Source: Ciona intestinalis (taxonomy: Eukaryota > Chordata > Ascidiacea > Phlebobranchia > Cionidae). Taken from it: a stretch of 64,000 bases of DNA. Below are positions 22,067-33,313 of this stretch, piece after piece (within the stretch, counting starts at the first letter, position 1; each line of letters opens with the position of its first letter). The notes beneath the pieces were generated by a model. That model had not been told where the DNA came from. It saw only the letters and a program-made list of their open reading frames with translations, and made no database searches. Where the stretch lies: assembly GCF_000224145.3 (NCBI RefSeq), contig NC_020177.2, forward strand, positions 5,043,375 through 5,107,374. The letters run 5' to 3'. The translations under genes were made by a program, and so were the position numbers.

Positions 22067-22611
22067 AAGATCGAAAAATTGCATTACGTAGCTGGAAATA
22101 GGAACTGCTTATGTTGTAACTCAATATAAGTTACACTGCACCGTTAGAGCAGTTTGGGATAGATGGGCTGCGACAAAACCATAGTTCTATTCTATATGGG
22201 TGAGTTTCTACAGTGAAGCACGCCATGGGGACCTGGGATGTAGGCCAGGATAGGCCCATTACCCCAAAACAAAACCACGGTTAAATGTTAGTGTCATATA
22301 AGATAACACCACTAGCTCTGGGGTTGTTTGAGTTCTCTCTGTGTTAATGTATGTTAGCTGCGTGATGCTGTTTAGCTCCAATTGTTGGAATCTGTGATTT
22401 CTAGAATCTTCCGCGTCGTTTGCGTTTCATTATGACATCCCCTTTCCTATCTATGACGTATGACGTCAGTTCATCGCCCAAACAAAGGGATTGGTATCAG
22501 ATTCAACGTCTCCATTGCAACGGATGCCATTTCAGCATTATGTCAGTTAGTTGTAACAAAAGAATTCGCATTCTTCGCGTGTCTTGCGGTAAGGAAACGT
22601 CGTTCAATCGC
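22067..22611. other. Intergenic, R4 unit, no gene seen
   Basis: R4 repeat at about 22,192-22,262 ('ggcacgcc'-type core, 'gacctgggatgtaggcc'). Nothing else is recognised. Confidence 0.45.
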
Positions 22612-22838
22612 CGGAATCCAGTGACACGTTACTCTTATTGTTTCGAATGTGCAGCAGTCGAATAATACGATCTCGCCGTTTCTTTGCAGGAAAATACGAT
22701 CATTTTCTACGTTTGATGGACAAGATAATACAACGAGAAATGAGTCAGACTCTGCTTTCCGCGAACTAACGTCGCCATGTTGGCAAATCTTATTCGGAGC
22801 ATTTAAGCTGCAACATGTTCTGGGAATCTTAACAATAC
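22612..22838. promoter_or_regulatory. Conserved 227-bp block, B copy
   Basis: Inverted partner of 9,895-10,121. The AP-1-like TGAGTCA (reverse strand of TGACTCA) is retained, as is 'cgtcgccatgttgg'. It is 3.4 kb upstream of the Prdm1-r copy 2 ATG; copy A is 1.8 kb upstream of the copy 1 ATG. Confidence 0.5.
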
Positions 22839-24529
22839 AGAGAATAAATGAACTCTTATACGGCTGATAGTTCTGTCAACGCTTATGGGTCTACAGCGAG
22901 TTAAAATTTGATCCTGGGTTAATTGGCCAGCTATACTGTTGTTGCTGATGAGTGTTTTGGACCAAAATAAGTTACGTACGTGGTAATTTATAACCGGGCA
23001 CAAGGCGTTTGGAACAGAAAACCGTGTTATTACGACTGCCGTTGTCCCGCCACGCAGGATAACTATGTTGCATACGTGGTAACTTGTAAGCGAACACATA
23101 TAAGTATAATATAAAATCTAACACCAAAGTTATAACGACTGCCGTTGTCCTTCATGCCAGAATAAACAAGTTACATTAAATATGTTCATCTTTGAGCTTC
23201 AATTTGCGTGAATAATAGCATGTGCATATGCTGCAAGACACCACACGGTTAGAACGCAACACCGTTCAAGTCATATTTACTTAAAAGATATTCGGGGTTT
23301 CACTGCGAGACACGAAATCAGTTGCATTTATTATTGTTAGAATAAAATCTTAATCAAGTTTCGTGTATTGTCTGCTTAGGTCAAGCACTTCTATGGCCTT
23401 GGACGAGACCAAGACACGATAACCTGTGCAAACAGTTTAGAAAACAAATGACGGTTAATCTTATCTTTCGTTAGATTAACTTTATTTAGCATTACCCCGT
23501 GCTAACAGTAGTCACAAACATTTGTTTACTGCGTGAGTTCGGCGGTTAGAAGGCCATGCGTCCCTGAAAGTCACCTGGCATCGAATACCTCAATATTTAC
23601 TTGGAAGCTGGTGGATATTTTTAGCGATTTTGTTATTTGAGTAATTTGAAACTGTTTTTCTAGACCAGTTGAATAGAGTCCACGGGATACTCCTACCTAG
23701 ATTTACCTTCGGTATGGCAACAATTGCTATGACGCTATGCCCAAATATGGGGTTCTGAAAGTTTGTTTATATTGTCTGTCGGTTTCGAATCGGTGAGACC
23801 TGGATTTAGATTAATATTTAGATACCACGCCAACCTTCGCTTTAAATAGATGGAGGAAGGCGGCACCCTTTCCCTTTGCAAACGCATATGGTGTATTTAC
23901 ATATAGGCTTTTTGCTACCTGACTTGGTTATATTGTGCAATATACTGTATACATTATAATGGGGGCAGGATGATCCATGTTTCATTCTATTGTCCTATTT
24001 GGTAATAAAAGTAAATATAATATTTACAGATTTTTATAACCGTATCCTCACAACCTAAAAGATCGTTATTATTTCTTAAAAACACGATTAAGAGGTATTG
24101 AATATTATGAACGGTGTTCGTCTTACCACATAGTGAATGTGTACAATCATTCACGCCAACGCTTTTGCTACTGAAATGTGGAGGCAAAAGGTCAAGCCAT
24201 GTTTAGTAGACACATACCACCATTGCTGGAAAATGCGTAACTTATACATTTGGCATAAAAGTTACTTTAATTCAGTCTTCATTCCCGGCTTGCGTGAAAT
24301 CTTACGAATACAATTTGTCTTATTATTTGAACACAACTTTTTATGTTTGTTTTAATGCCTTTGATTACAAATTTCATCCATTAGTTTTCAAACAAAGCCA
24401 GGTCTAACAGGTTGAATATAAATACCGGTGATATGTTTCCTGTATATTCTCTCCGTGTGTCTAGGTTTGTATAAGTACGCACATAGAACTTAAATGTAAC
24501 ATTGGAGATTACGGTGATAATGCAAACAA
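22839..24529. other. Intergenic with S1 and M1 fragments
   Basis: S1 units lie at about 22,970-23,170 and a degenerate M1 element at about 23,955-24,130 ('aatgggggcaggatgatcca' to 'gttcgtcttaccaca'). No gene seen. Confidence 0.45.
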
Positions 24530-24945
24530 AGCGGAGATAAGACGTTTCCTCATTGCAGGAACCAAGCGAGCGATACAATTACCCAACAACAACTTACAAT
24601 GTTGAGATAAGCGGCAAACGTCGCGTTATTTGCACTAGCAGTCGTCCCAACACTTGCGTTCAATTATTCCGCAAAGTTTTCTTAAGAATCTCACAAGAAA
24701 ATCCCGGATAAGAAACTATTAAACACAAGTGGTGCTTGCTTGAAATCTTGGCCTGTTTTTAGTGCGTGTTGATGCATTGTATCTTGCTCGTTAGCACGGT
24801 AAATGGACAAACAGTGGTGGCTGATAACGGGACGTCGATGTTTAACTTTCTCGCCAATCCGTTGACAGTTATTTCGCTAAGCTCATCATAATCAATTCCA
24901 ACAAAAAGAATAAACTAAGCCCTGGTTTCAGGACCGCAAACAGCG
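24530..24945 (-). promoter_or_regulatory. Distal conserved upstream block, Prdm1-r copy 2 side (module copy 4)
   Basis: Reverse complement of 8,783-9,198. It includes 'aggaaccaagcgagcgata' and the whole four-copy module core (about 24,720-24,830) with TGTTTGT on the minus strand. It lies about 1.3-1.7 kb upstream of the copy 2 ATG, while its partner is 0.7-1.1 kb upstream of copy 1. Confidence 0.55.
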
Positions 24946-25279
24946 ATAACCTCGCACCGTGGCACGCATGATTCGATTGGGTATTAATCATTCACTCATG
25001 GAATAACACTTTCATATGCGGAGCATTTATCTCTTCATTAATATGTCCTATGGTGACTAGCTTGCCACAATATGACCTTTGGTTAGCCAATATCAGGAAA
25101 TGGCAAACAGATCAGTAGCACGAGATATTTGAGTGCCATTGGCTAACATACACAATGAACGTTACACTATATCTGAGTTTATACGAAAAATATAATGGCA
25201 AAAAGACTAATTTGTATGATATGAGAAATATATTTGGCGTAACTTGGAACGTCAGTCTATTTTTCTAAAATAACTTTCA

Positions 25280-25385
25280 TGTATTTCTTTATATAAGAAT
25301 CATCCTGCTGTATGGGCACCAGAACAGGGTTTTCGAAATTTATTACAGTTACTTTATGAGCGTTATGTTACTCAACCGTTGTGAG
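25280..25385 (+). repeat. R3 repeat end
   Basis: Carries the R3 right-end signature 'aagaatcatcctgctgtatg', 'agcac/ggcaccagaacagggtt' and 'aatttattacagtta'. Better copies lie at 45,172-45,400, 51,110-51,400 and 56,993-57,115. It is noncoding. Confidence 0.5.
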
Positions 25386-26241
25386 ATTAAGCATATAAGG
25401 AAACTAATGTTGCGCAGAATGACAACTGGTAATTGAATTATATTTTCGTCTTTTACATAAGCAAGTGCCCACGCTAAGATACAGAAATAAATAATTTCTT
25501 GTAGGCTGATGTTGTTTTGGTGTAGTTTCTGTTTAGCGTCGATGTGGAATATTTAGAACTCCGGAGGCGAAGGGAAGACGTCGCTGTCTCTCGCTAAAAG
25601 AGAGAGAGAGAGAAAACAGAAAAAGGAGAAGGCTGTGCGTAATCTACAGTGAGCGGAAACAGTAGGGTAGGCGATAAGTGGCAACACGAAAAAAGAGGCA
25701 GTCGTCGATTCGAGATAATTATGCGGCAGGTATATATTTGCAGGACACCCGTTGTCTCGTCATCATCACTGCCTATGCGAGCAACAGGGAGCCTCGATCG
25801 TCAACACTTTTACAAACTTAATTATTTTCATCAGCAGAAATATAAACCGAGGCGAAAGTTTGAATCGCATCAGTTTTGCAGCAGGCAAATTCGAAGCATT
25901 AGTAAAGAATCGCATGTTAGTTGAAATGTAGTTTCATTTTATTATACAGTTAATGCAAGTAGTTTTGATGCAGAAACGAAAGTTGTAACATACTGGTTAA
26001 ACCTTCAGCAAGCATATTACTTTCCACCGAAGTTGCAGAGTAAATATTTGATGTTTTCTTTGCAGCCCATTAGCTTTACCTGCTCGATTTATTATTAGCT
26101 AAAGTTGCGAAACACTCTATAAGTGCTTTGCTGTAATTAATAAACTCAACAGTTCAAAGCTTCTGTTACCAATATACGATCTCGAGTTATTTAACCTTCG
26201 AAACAACATCGAGGTAATTACGATCTTCTGCCGGTAAAAAA
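25375..26241 (+). promoter_or_regulatory. Promoter-proximal/5' UTR region of Prdm1-r copy 2
   Basis: The portion up to about 25,830 is the reverse complement of 8,240-8,735, with the GA tract at 25,600-25,614 and 'gaagggaagacgtcgctgtc'. From 25,830 to the ATG it has no counterpart at copy 1 and is about 250 bp longer, so the leader has been replaced or has diverged. The frame at 25,649-25,924 crosses the shared block and is not supported as coding. Confidence 0.6.
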
Positions 26242-28361
26242 ATGAGGAATCACCGCGAAAGTTACGAATCCGAGGCCGATGAGAACGGCAACAATATGGC
26301 GTCTGATTTCTATGAGAGAAGTGGCGTGAACGAGCCGGGAAAATTCCCAAAGGTTTGGCGGGATCAACCAAAGCCAAGAGTAAAAAAACGAATCAGTGAC
26401 TTCTCGGTTAAATATCTGCTTGATCAGAATGTTACTTCACCAACCGACAGCGGTTACGGCAGCGGGAGTCCAAGTCCAGACCAGAATATGATCTCAAACT
26501 CGATGACGTCACCGGTGCTTCATAAAACCGCTAGTGGTGCTAGAGAGTCGGATAGCAAGGATGTTGGGTTTTGTGAAGAATCTGCTGCAGTGCCTGATGT
26601 GCATAAATATTACCAGAATGTTCTATTTGCAATGAACTCGCATTTCTTACACCAACATCGGGCCGCACCTGAGGTACCTGCGGGGTTTGCAAGCTCTGGT
26701 TTCCCGCCGCATTATCTTTACACGCCCGAACCGAAAGCTCACTCGCCGCAGCGACCGACCAGAATACCTTCTACCGATGAGAGACGACAAGAACAAAAGA
26801 GAAACCACCCACATCACGAGCATTCGCATAGAATGAACTTTGCTTCTTTAAAATCTCCATCCAACACAAGCTTACCGTCGAAGACACACAGCACCCAACC
26901 CCCTGTAATACCATACAACATTCCCAACCCCATACCAGGTATGCCGGCACCAACATTTCGACCCGACTACTACATGATGCAGATGGGGAAGTTATTATGG
27001 GAGAACGCGGTGCGGAAAGCGGCGATCGCTCCTTCTACCAACCAAAGTAACTTCAATTCAACTTACGCGGAAAGATTACAGAAATATATGTGCGCGGTTG
27101 CAAGTGGAAGGCCAGATCTAATCAACCCGGCCATGTTTCCAATGCAAAGTTCTCCCTGTCAAAGAACAGAAGAACCCAAAACCCATCGTTATACAGAAAA
27201 TCTAAGCCCTCATTTAAATGGTAAATATTAACAACCAAACTTATATTAAAGCCGCTAAATTTCTATTTCCAACCGTATTTGTTAATAGACATCCCTCCCT
27301 CTCGACGTTCCGTGTCTCCACAGCGACACCATGCGGATACATTAACCGGGAAAGCTTTTGTTGAAATCAAAAATGAATCTTTGTCGCCTTCGAGTATTCC
27401 AAGCGTTTCACCGCATTCAACATACAGGTATACAACCTATATCATAACTTTTTCCTACGCTTAGGATATGAACAAAGGTCCACTATCGTTGATGATGCAA
27501 CGCTTTACCATTAACTAAGCCTAGTCTAATAATCAACATAATATATATTGTAGTTATAAAGATAAACCGTACGTTGAAAAAAAACACTTATAACTCATCT
27601 GTTCCCGTTTCAACATTAAGCGAAATTAGAAAACAAAGTCACGTAATAAGTAAAGGGCAGACTTCAAAGTATTTTTAACGGGTTTGTATCGTATATAGAT
27701 AAAAAGTAAAGTATCCTACCGCCTGCACACGTACATCTGTTGTATGTAAATGTATTAACTACCTTTTACCGTTAACGTCACAGATATTCATCAATTTAAC
27801 TTATATATTTTTCTTCAATAGCGAACACCACCAGTCAACTAATGTATTGCGCTGCAAACGAGGTCCGAATTCTGGCTACAAGTCCCTGCCTTATCCCCTC
27901 CGCAAAGAAAACGGAAAGATTGTGTACGAATGCAACGTTTGCTATAAGAGGTTCGGACAGCTGTCCAATTTAAAAGTAAGTTTTACCAACAAAGTTACAT
28001 ATGTGGTAACTTGTAAGCGGCACAAGGTGTATGAAACAGAACAGCAGTGTAATAACGACTGTCGTTGCCCCGCCATGCAAGGATAAATAAGTGACATTTA
28101 ATCATTTTGCTTTTATTATTTATCCAAACCTTGTTATCGTATTTTAATTATGGATTAATACTTTAGGTTCATCTACGAGTTCACACCGGCGAGCGTCCGT
28201 TCAAATGCGCTACTTGTTCAAAAGGCTTCACACAGTTGGCTCATCTACAGAAACACAACCTTGTACACACTGGTGAAAAACCACACGAATGTAATGTCTG
28301 TAACAAACGCTTCAGCTCGACGAGTAATCTCAAAACTCACATGAGACTCCACAACAGGTAG
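26242..28361 (+). CDS. Prdm1-r: Prdm1-related (Blimp1-like) C2H2 zinc-finger repressor, copy 2
   Basis: Four coding exons: 26242-27220, 27289-27427, 27822-27975 and 28167-28361, phases 1, 2, 0 as in copy 1; about 488 aa. The N terminus keeps an eh1-like FSVKYLL (residues 54-60) and [16 protein letters not shown]. The middle (about 87-230) is Pro/His/Ser-rich and differs from copy 1; the ALNLSL motif is absent. Residues 233-302 ([12 protein letters not shown] onward) differ from copy 1 by one residue. Exon 2 has an IKNE sumoylation-like site. Exons 3-4 give three C2H2 fingers identical in protein to copy 1. No PR/SET domain is seen. It is a DNA-binding nuclear repressor by family; in Ciona such genes act redundantly in early neural/brain lineage. 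The reading frame ends AGG TAG, overlapping a possible donor as in copy 1. The gene is divergently oriented to copy 1. Confidence 0.88.
27985..28100 (+). repeat. S1 SINE-tail insertion in intron 3 of Prdm1-r copy 2
   Basis: Orthologous in position and variants to the unit at 5,762-5,880. It fills most of the 191-bp intron between the finger 1 exon and the finger 1-3 exon. Confidence 0.85.
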
Positions 28362-28545
28362 GAAAGCGTTCATGACATGCTGCATGTATTGATATAATTA
28401 AGCGACACTTTATAAACGATAACATTACATCCACAGTAACGAATACACATGTGCTGGGTTAAACTCAATGCTCGGTAATGTCCCATCGTCACTTCAGTCT
28501 GCACTACACTTTCATACGGGCCAATCACCGTCGCTGAGGAGATGG
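28362..28545 (+). other. 3' flank conserved with Prdm1-r copy 1
   Basis: Counterpart of 5,320-5,502, with only a few differences, ending at 'gagatggtatta'. Beyond that point the two flanks are unrelated. Confidence 0.7.
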
Positions 28546-28595
28546 TATTAGCCAATCAAACTTGGTTAATTAAAAATTCAATTTTGGGAAGAATT

Positions 28596-28688
28596 GGACA
28601 TGAGAATAAAACAACTACACCCATTGGCCTTGTTCCGTTTGTTTCAAATATGTTTTATGCGCATCTTCAAAGCATATGTTCAAATAGG
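28596..28688 (+). pseudogene. Possible relic of a fourth Prdm1 zinc finger exon
   Basis: Following the ends-in-TAG finger exon, this 93-bp stretch sits between an AG (28,594-28,595) and a good donor (AG|GTAAGC at 28,689). One frame reads PCSVCFKYV and another FYAHLQSIC. Together they resemble the order of Blimp1 finger 4 (CxxC ... FxxHLxxxH) interrupted by a frame change. The two histidine ligands are not convincing. A continuous frame (IGHENKTTT... to QSICSN) is open with phase 2 at both ends, so it could also be spliced as a non-finger C-terminal exon. Copy 1 has no clear counterpart. Confidence 0.25.
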
Positions 28689-28724
28689 TAAGCGCTCATT
28701 CTATATGTGTCATATATTTTCACC

Positions 28725-28880
28725 CGGCGTAAGCGGGCCCGAGGTGTATAAAATTGTGTTATAACGACTGTCGTTGCCCCGCCATGCGAGGATAAATAAG
28801 TTACATACATGGTAACTTGTAAGCGGGCATGAGGTGTATATGAAACAGAACACCCGTGTTATACCCCACCACTCAAAAAA
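28725..28880 (+). repeat. S1 repeat tails, two units
   Basis: Two successive S1 units: 'gtataaaattgtgttataac...ggataaataag' and 'ttacatacatggtaacttgt...cacccgtgtt'. The second breaks off after 'ataccccaccactc'. Confidence 0.7.
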
Positions 28881-29207
28881 TACGCTGCTTTACATTCTCT
28901 GTATTATAGTATTTTTTATCTTACCAGTAACGCAGGCTTTTATTCAACGTTTTAAATATAGTTTTATTGTTTCAGGTATATAATGAATTGGTCACAACCG
29001 CCTGATGTGAATTAGTGGAGAAATTGGTCCGAAAAGTTTTTGTTGCTTTTTTTTGAATAATAAAAATAAAACTTCTAAACAAACTTGTATGTGTCGTTTC
29101 TTCCTTGGTATCACCTACCAAACAATGGCAGCAGTGGGTTTCGAACCCGCAACCCATGATAATCACGATAATGACTCGTTTTATATGAGTTACCTATTTC
29201 ATATTAT
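28881..29207. other. Intergenic; fragment with B-box-like sequence
   Basis: At 29,125-29,150 the minus strand has 'gcgggttcgaaacccactgc', a tRNA-like T arm without the rest of a tRNA. No gene is recognised. Confidence 0.4.
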
Positions 29208-29402
29208 ATAGTAGGGTGGGGGAAGATGGGAGACCTTTTCAATCTATTTTCTTTTCCAATTTGGTAGTAAACAAACATTTAACGATTTTTTATAAACTTT
29301 ACCCTCACGGCTCCCATAGACCGTTGATAATTGTTTAAAACACGATCAGGATATTTGGATATTATGTGCTAAAGGTGTCCCATCTTCCCCCACCCTACTA
29401 TA
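29208..29402. mobile_element. Palindromic MITE, M1 family (reference copy)
   Basis: Well preserved: left end AGTAGGGTGGGGGAAGATGG, right end 'ccatcttcccccaccctact', flanked by TA on both sides, about 190 bp. The inverted ends continue inward. No protein is encoded. TA flanks suggest mobilisation by a Tc1/mariner-type or related transposase in trans. Confidence 0.8.
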
Positions 29403-32400
29403 CGTGTCGAACTTTAATAAATCAAACAAATACTAGCACTTTCGAGTCTCGAACTCGAAACCTATAGACCTTTTCGCGTCATTTAGGTTGTTTTTTTTTT
29501 CAATTTATGACGCAATGCTGACGTCGAATTCGTTGTATTTTGGAAAACGAAACCAAATCATGCTTTTGAATACACAATAAATATATTTCAAACATTGCTT
29601 ACATACTAATAAATTACAGCGATTGTAAACATTTACACCTGATACACAGTAGGTCCTAAGACAAGCTATCTGTACTTCTATTTCAATTTGTTTCTTGGTT
29701 TTTGTTTCATTTTAGCTGGTATTATTATACTTATATAGACTATAGTTCCGTATTAGGAGTGCGTTTAAATATATGTGTGGGTTCGTCTGTACGCTCTTTG
29801 GAAATAAACATTTTTCGTATTTATTAAATACGTCTTCGGGGGAAAAGTCTTAATGAGAATCGAAGATTGTATTGCAATAGTTAAGGCGTTGTGGTGCCCT
29901 GTACTTGTTTAGTGTGGAGGTATACGGTCTTCCATTTGTGTCTACGCTACATGGAAGTTGCCGACTTGTTTATGCGTATTAATCTTTATGAAATAGGTTA
30001 AAGTTATTGTTTAAATATTGTATTGTAAAATGTAGAGGTTTGTAACTAACGAAAAATATTGCTGTGTTTTTTTCCAGCGTCAAAGCAAGAGCAATACAGC
30101 TTCGACCATTTATATGTCAGTGTTTTTTAAAGGTTTGCGGGGACTCTTGTGTTCGGTTGTGTGTGTTTTCTGAGTAGATTTCATTGAAAATAATGTTGTT
30201 GGTAAACATAATCGACTGTATATACAGTTATCTATATATGGCACTGTATCCATTGAAGGGAAGTGAATTATCCACGGTTGTTGGGCGTAGGAAGTCCGGT
30301 ACGGGGTAAGATTTTTAAACATTTTCTGGTTTATGAAAACGCAGGTGCTGGTTTGATAATTTAGGTTGAAATTCTCGCAGATGCTTCCGACATTCACTCT
30401 ACCAAATCAAACGATAGATTAAGAACCGCTTCACTTGCGTGCGCATGGGGCAAGGCGCTTTATTTGGCTTATAATTCAAAATACCGCAACTGTATAGTTA
30501 TAAAGCATATTTGTAAACGTTTCGTTGTGTTCTGAATGTGTGCAATTTACTAGTGTTTCGTATTGCAGTTTGGGGTAATAGATAACTATATCTATTTTTC
30601 GTCTCAATTGATGTTAAAAAAGATATATTTACATAATGCAATAGCACAAGAGTTAAATATATTTGTAAACGTTTCATATAATAGGTTAGGATAAGATGGT
30701 ACATGTTTTTATTCTCTATTATCGCCCTATTTGTTGGTAAATATAGAATGTTTACAGAATTGTATAGCCGTATCCCACGACTTTTTATTGTTTAAAACAC
30801 GATTAGGAAATATTGAAGATTATGCGGCAATAATTTCCATCTTATCCAGAAGTACTATATTTCATTATCGTTATTGTTACAAGGTCGCTGCTTTACCGCA
30901 AATCAAATCTAAACCAAATATTAACACACCCCGCACAGCAGTAATGAACCAATATTGCGTTTAATTACGACGGGTGTGATTAATGTTGTCAACAGTTACA
31001 TCACACTCTGCCACTTAAACTGCGCTTTCGCCAATATACGTATAGTTGGTGCGGTTGAAGTTTTTGTGTGTATTGTATAGTTACTATAGTAGGTTGGGGT
31101 AATATGAGGCGTGCTTTCATTCACATTTAGCGACCTTTTTAGTAGTAGTAGTAGTAGACAAGGAAATATATTATTCAACGAGCATTATATAACCGTACCC
31201 CACGCTTAAAACAGCGTTGTTAAACACTAGATTAACAAATATATAATATTGCGTACAATAAGTTTCCATTTTACGCCATATATAGTTCTACGTATCTCTT
31301 TCCGCCATCTTATTTCAATTAAACGGAAAAAGTCGTAGTTTATTTTTAACACATACATTGGAATCGTACATGTTTAAATCACATCGTTTGTTTAACGACA
31401 AACCTTAGCAATCGGGCTAGTGAAGTTAACATAATTAGTTTAGCCGTAAATAGCGGGCGCTTGCCGTAAGAACACAGGTGTCCCTACGCACGCTAGCATC
31501 GTAACTCTCCCATAAAAATCGACCACTGAATAACTTTCCTTCAATTTCCGAACCCCGTGTTCGAAATCTGTGCGTAGGCGCTTACTTTGTTTGGGTCTGG
31601 GCTTCACGGTCTTAGAAAATCCCAGCAAAACACGACGCATTTGGTTCGCCGAGTTTCCACATAGGCGTAGAAAATCCAGTGAAACCGTGACGGTGAAAAA
31701 CAGAGTCATGCGGCGGTGTGTTATGTATTGGCATGCCTGCTTTATTCGCAGGTGCTAGGTGGAATCGTTAATTTTTAAACCGCACGGAATTTCGCGGGGC
31801 ATAAATGATTTAATTTTAAAGTTTAAAAATAATTAAACGCAGAAAGTTTGAAAATAATTAAACTCAGGGGATACCCTTGGCACAAAATAACTACCCGCAC
31901 TCAATATTTCATATTTTTGTCAACGTGTTTTAACAAATAACAAACGCGAGTCGTGGGGGTACAGTTATATATTTCTGTAAATATTCTTTGTTTACTATAC
32001 CAAATGGGACGATAAAAGAAAATAAAAACATGCAAAAACTGTCGTGAACAAACGTTACTTTCATCCTAATATTTTTTTTCGAAACAACAAGTCCATATCG
32101 TGATAAATACTGAAGAATAACTTATTATTTAAAAATTGATTTATTTTCCAGCTGTTACAGCCGATATAAGTTTTTGGTGACAACCAGCTGTCAAGCAAGT
32201 TGTACTGAATGTTATTACTCCGGTTACCTACAAATGGCCTAAGTAATACGTGGCATCAAATGATTTAGAAATCTTGTTTTTAGTAAAGTATTTTATCATG
32301 CTGTTATGTGTCTATTTACTCTATACAAACCAGCAGAGCCAAAGTCTTCCCACTTTAACGGGACGACATTTTCAAAAGTAGAGACTGGAAGCAGCCGTAC

Positions 32401-33122
32401 CCATTTTTACCAATTATATCTCTTTGTTACGGTTTGGTTAGGGAGGTAATTTTTCATGGATTAATTGTTAAAGTGTTGAATGTGCGTCTTATTGAAATAC
32501 TTTGTCATCAAGGCGTAACAAAGCGCTTTAATTAGTTATAAGAGGGTTGTCTTGTTATACCATTCTGTATTTTTAAGTACAACCGGTACATAAATATATT
32601 GATCAAATTAATTCACACCTGACAAAGGCAACTATCGTATTCATATGCGCCAACCGTTCAAATATCTTTATACGACTTTTATTGTGTGAAATTACGTCAC
32701 AGATTATTTGAGCGGTTAACATACGTCATTGCCATGTGCGGTGAAGCGTGTCGAAGCTGAAAGTTGTTTTTATTCGCACGTCCCGCATAAAATGTTACCA
32801 CGCCCGATTCTTAATACGTGCCCATTTATACCGAGGTGTTAACATATATGGCTGTCAAATACGTAAAGCGAGGAGTTACACCTGGTGGTAAATATGTTAT
32901 GGGTGCAACAGCTATGCGCTTTTTAACCGACGATCTTCCTAACACACTATATCCATATAGCCTGTTTAAACACTAGTTTTGCTGTTGATTAGTGACCACT
33001 GAGTTGGAGCAACTGTCGAGGCGGCTTGCTCAAGGATACATATTTAACTGCTTTTTTTGCATGTCGAAACAGGCAGCAGTTAAAGCTAATTGATGCGCAC
33101 TGGAGTTATAATTGTTTATTGG
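29403..33122. other. Intergenic, no gene supported
   Basis: Degenerate M1 copies lie at about 30,680-30,850, 31,080-31,275 (with an internal GTA microsatellite near 31,142) and 31,890-32,010. Open frames of 60-95 codons (30,110-30,397 minus, 31,440-31,709 minus) lack motifs and splice context. A tRNA-like T arm ('gagttcgagactcgaaagtg' on the minus strand, 29,432-29,452) is isolated. Confidence 0.45.
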
Positions 33123-33313
33123 CGAATCGAGAGTGGCAAGGCAAGAGGAAGAGATTTGTGTTTGGTTACAACCCTCCTGCTTGAGGCCGCTCACGCCTCA
33201 TTGAATTCCGCTTCCCTTGTTTGCCCATCAACATATGATCGGCTTAGGTTTAAGAGATGTTCTCACGGTGGTGTATGATATTCATTCTATCTTGATTGGT
33301 TGATGTGTTGTGA
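33123..33313 (+). repeat. 191-bp dispersed block, copy 3
   Basis: Almost identical to the reverse complement of 13,321-13,511, 20 kb away. Carries the same open frame (GRDLCLVTTLLLEAAHASL ... CSHGGV) but on the plus strand. Followed by a diverging echo of its own end ('gtatgatattcactc'). Confidence 0.65.

Noticed and set aside
25649-25924. 91-codon plus-strand frame upstream of Prdm1-r copy 2
   Set aside because: It lies in the shared leader/promoter block. The corresponding frame is not maintained on the copy 1 side, and no motif is present.
5503-28361. The two Prdm1-r copies as allelic haplotypes misassembled into one contig
   Set aside because: They are inverted relative to each other and the proteins differ strongly in exon 1 and exon 2, far beyond allelic variation. 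The N gap still leaves the interval length uncertain.
29125-29150. Possible tRNA T arm
   Set aside because: An isolated stem-loop without other tRNA parts; likely SINE debris.
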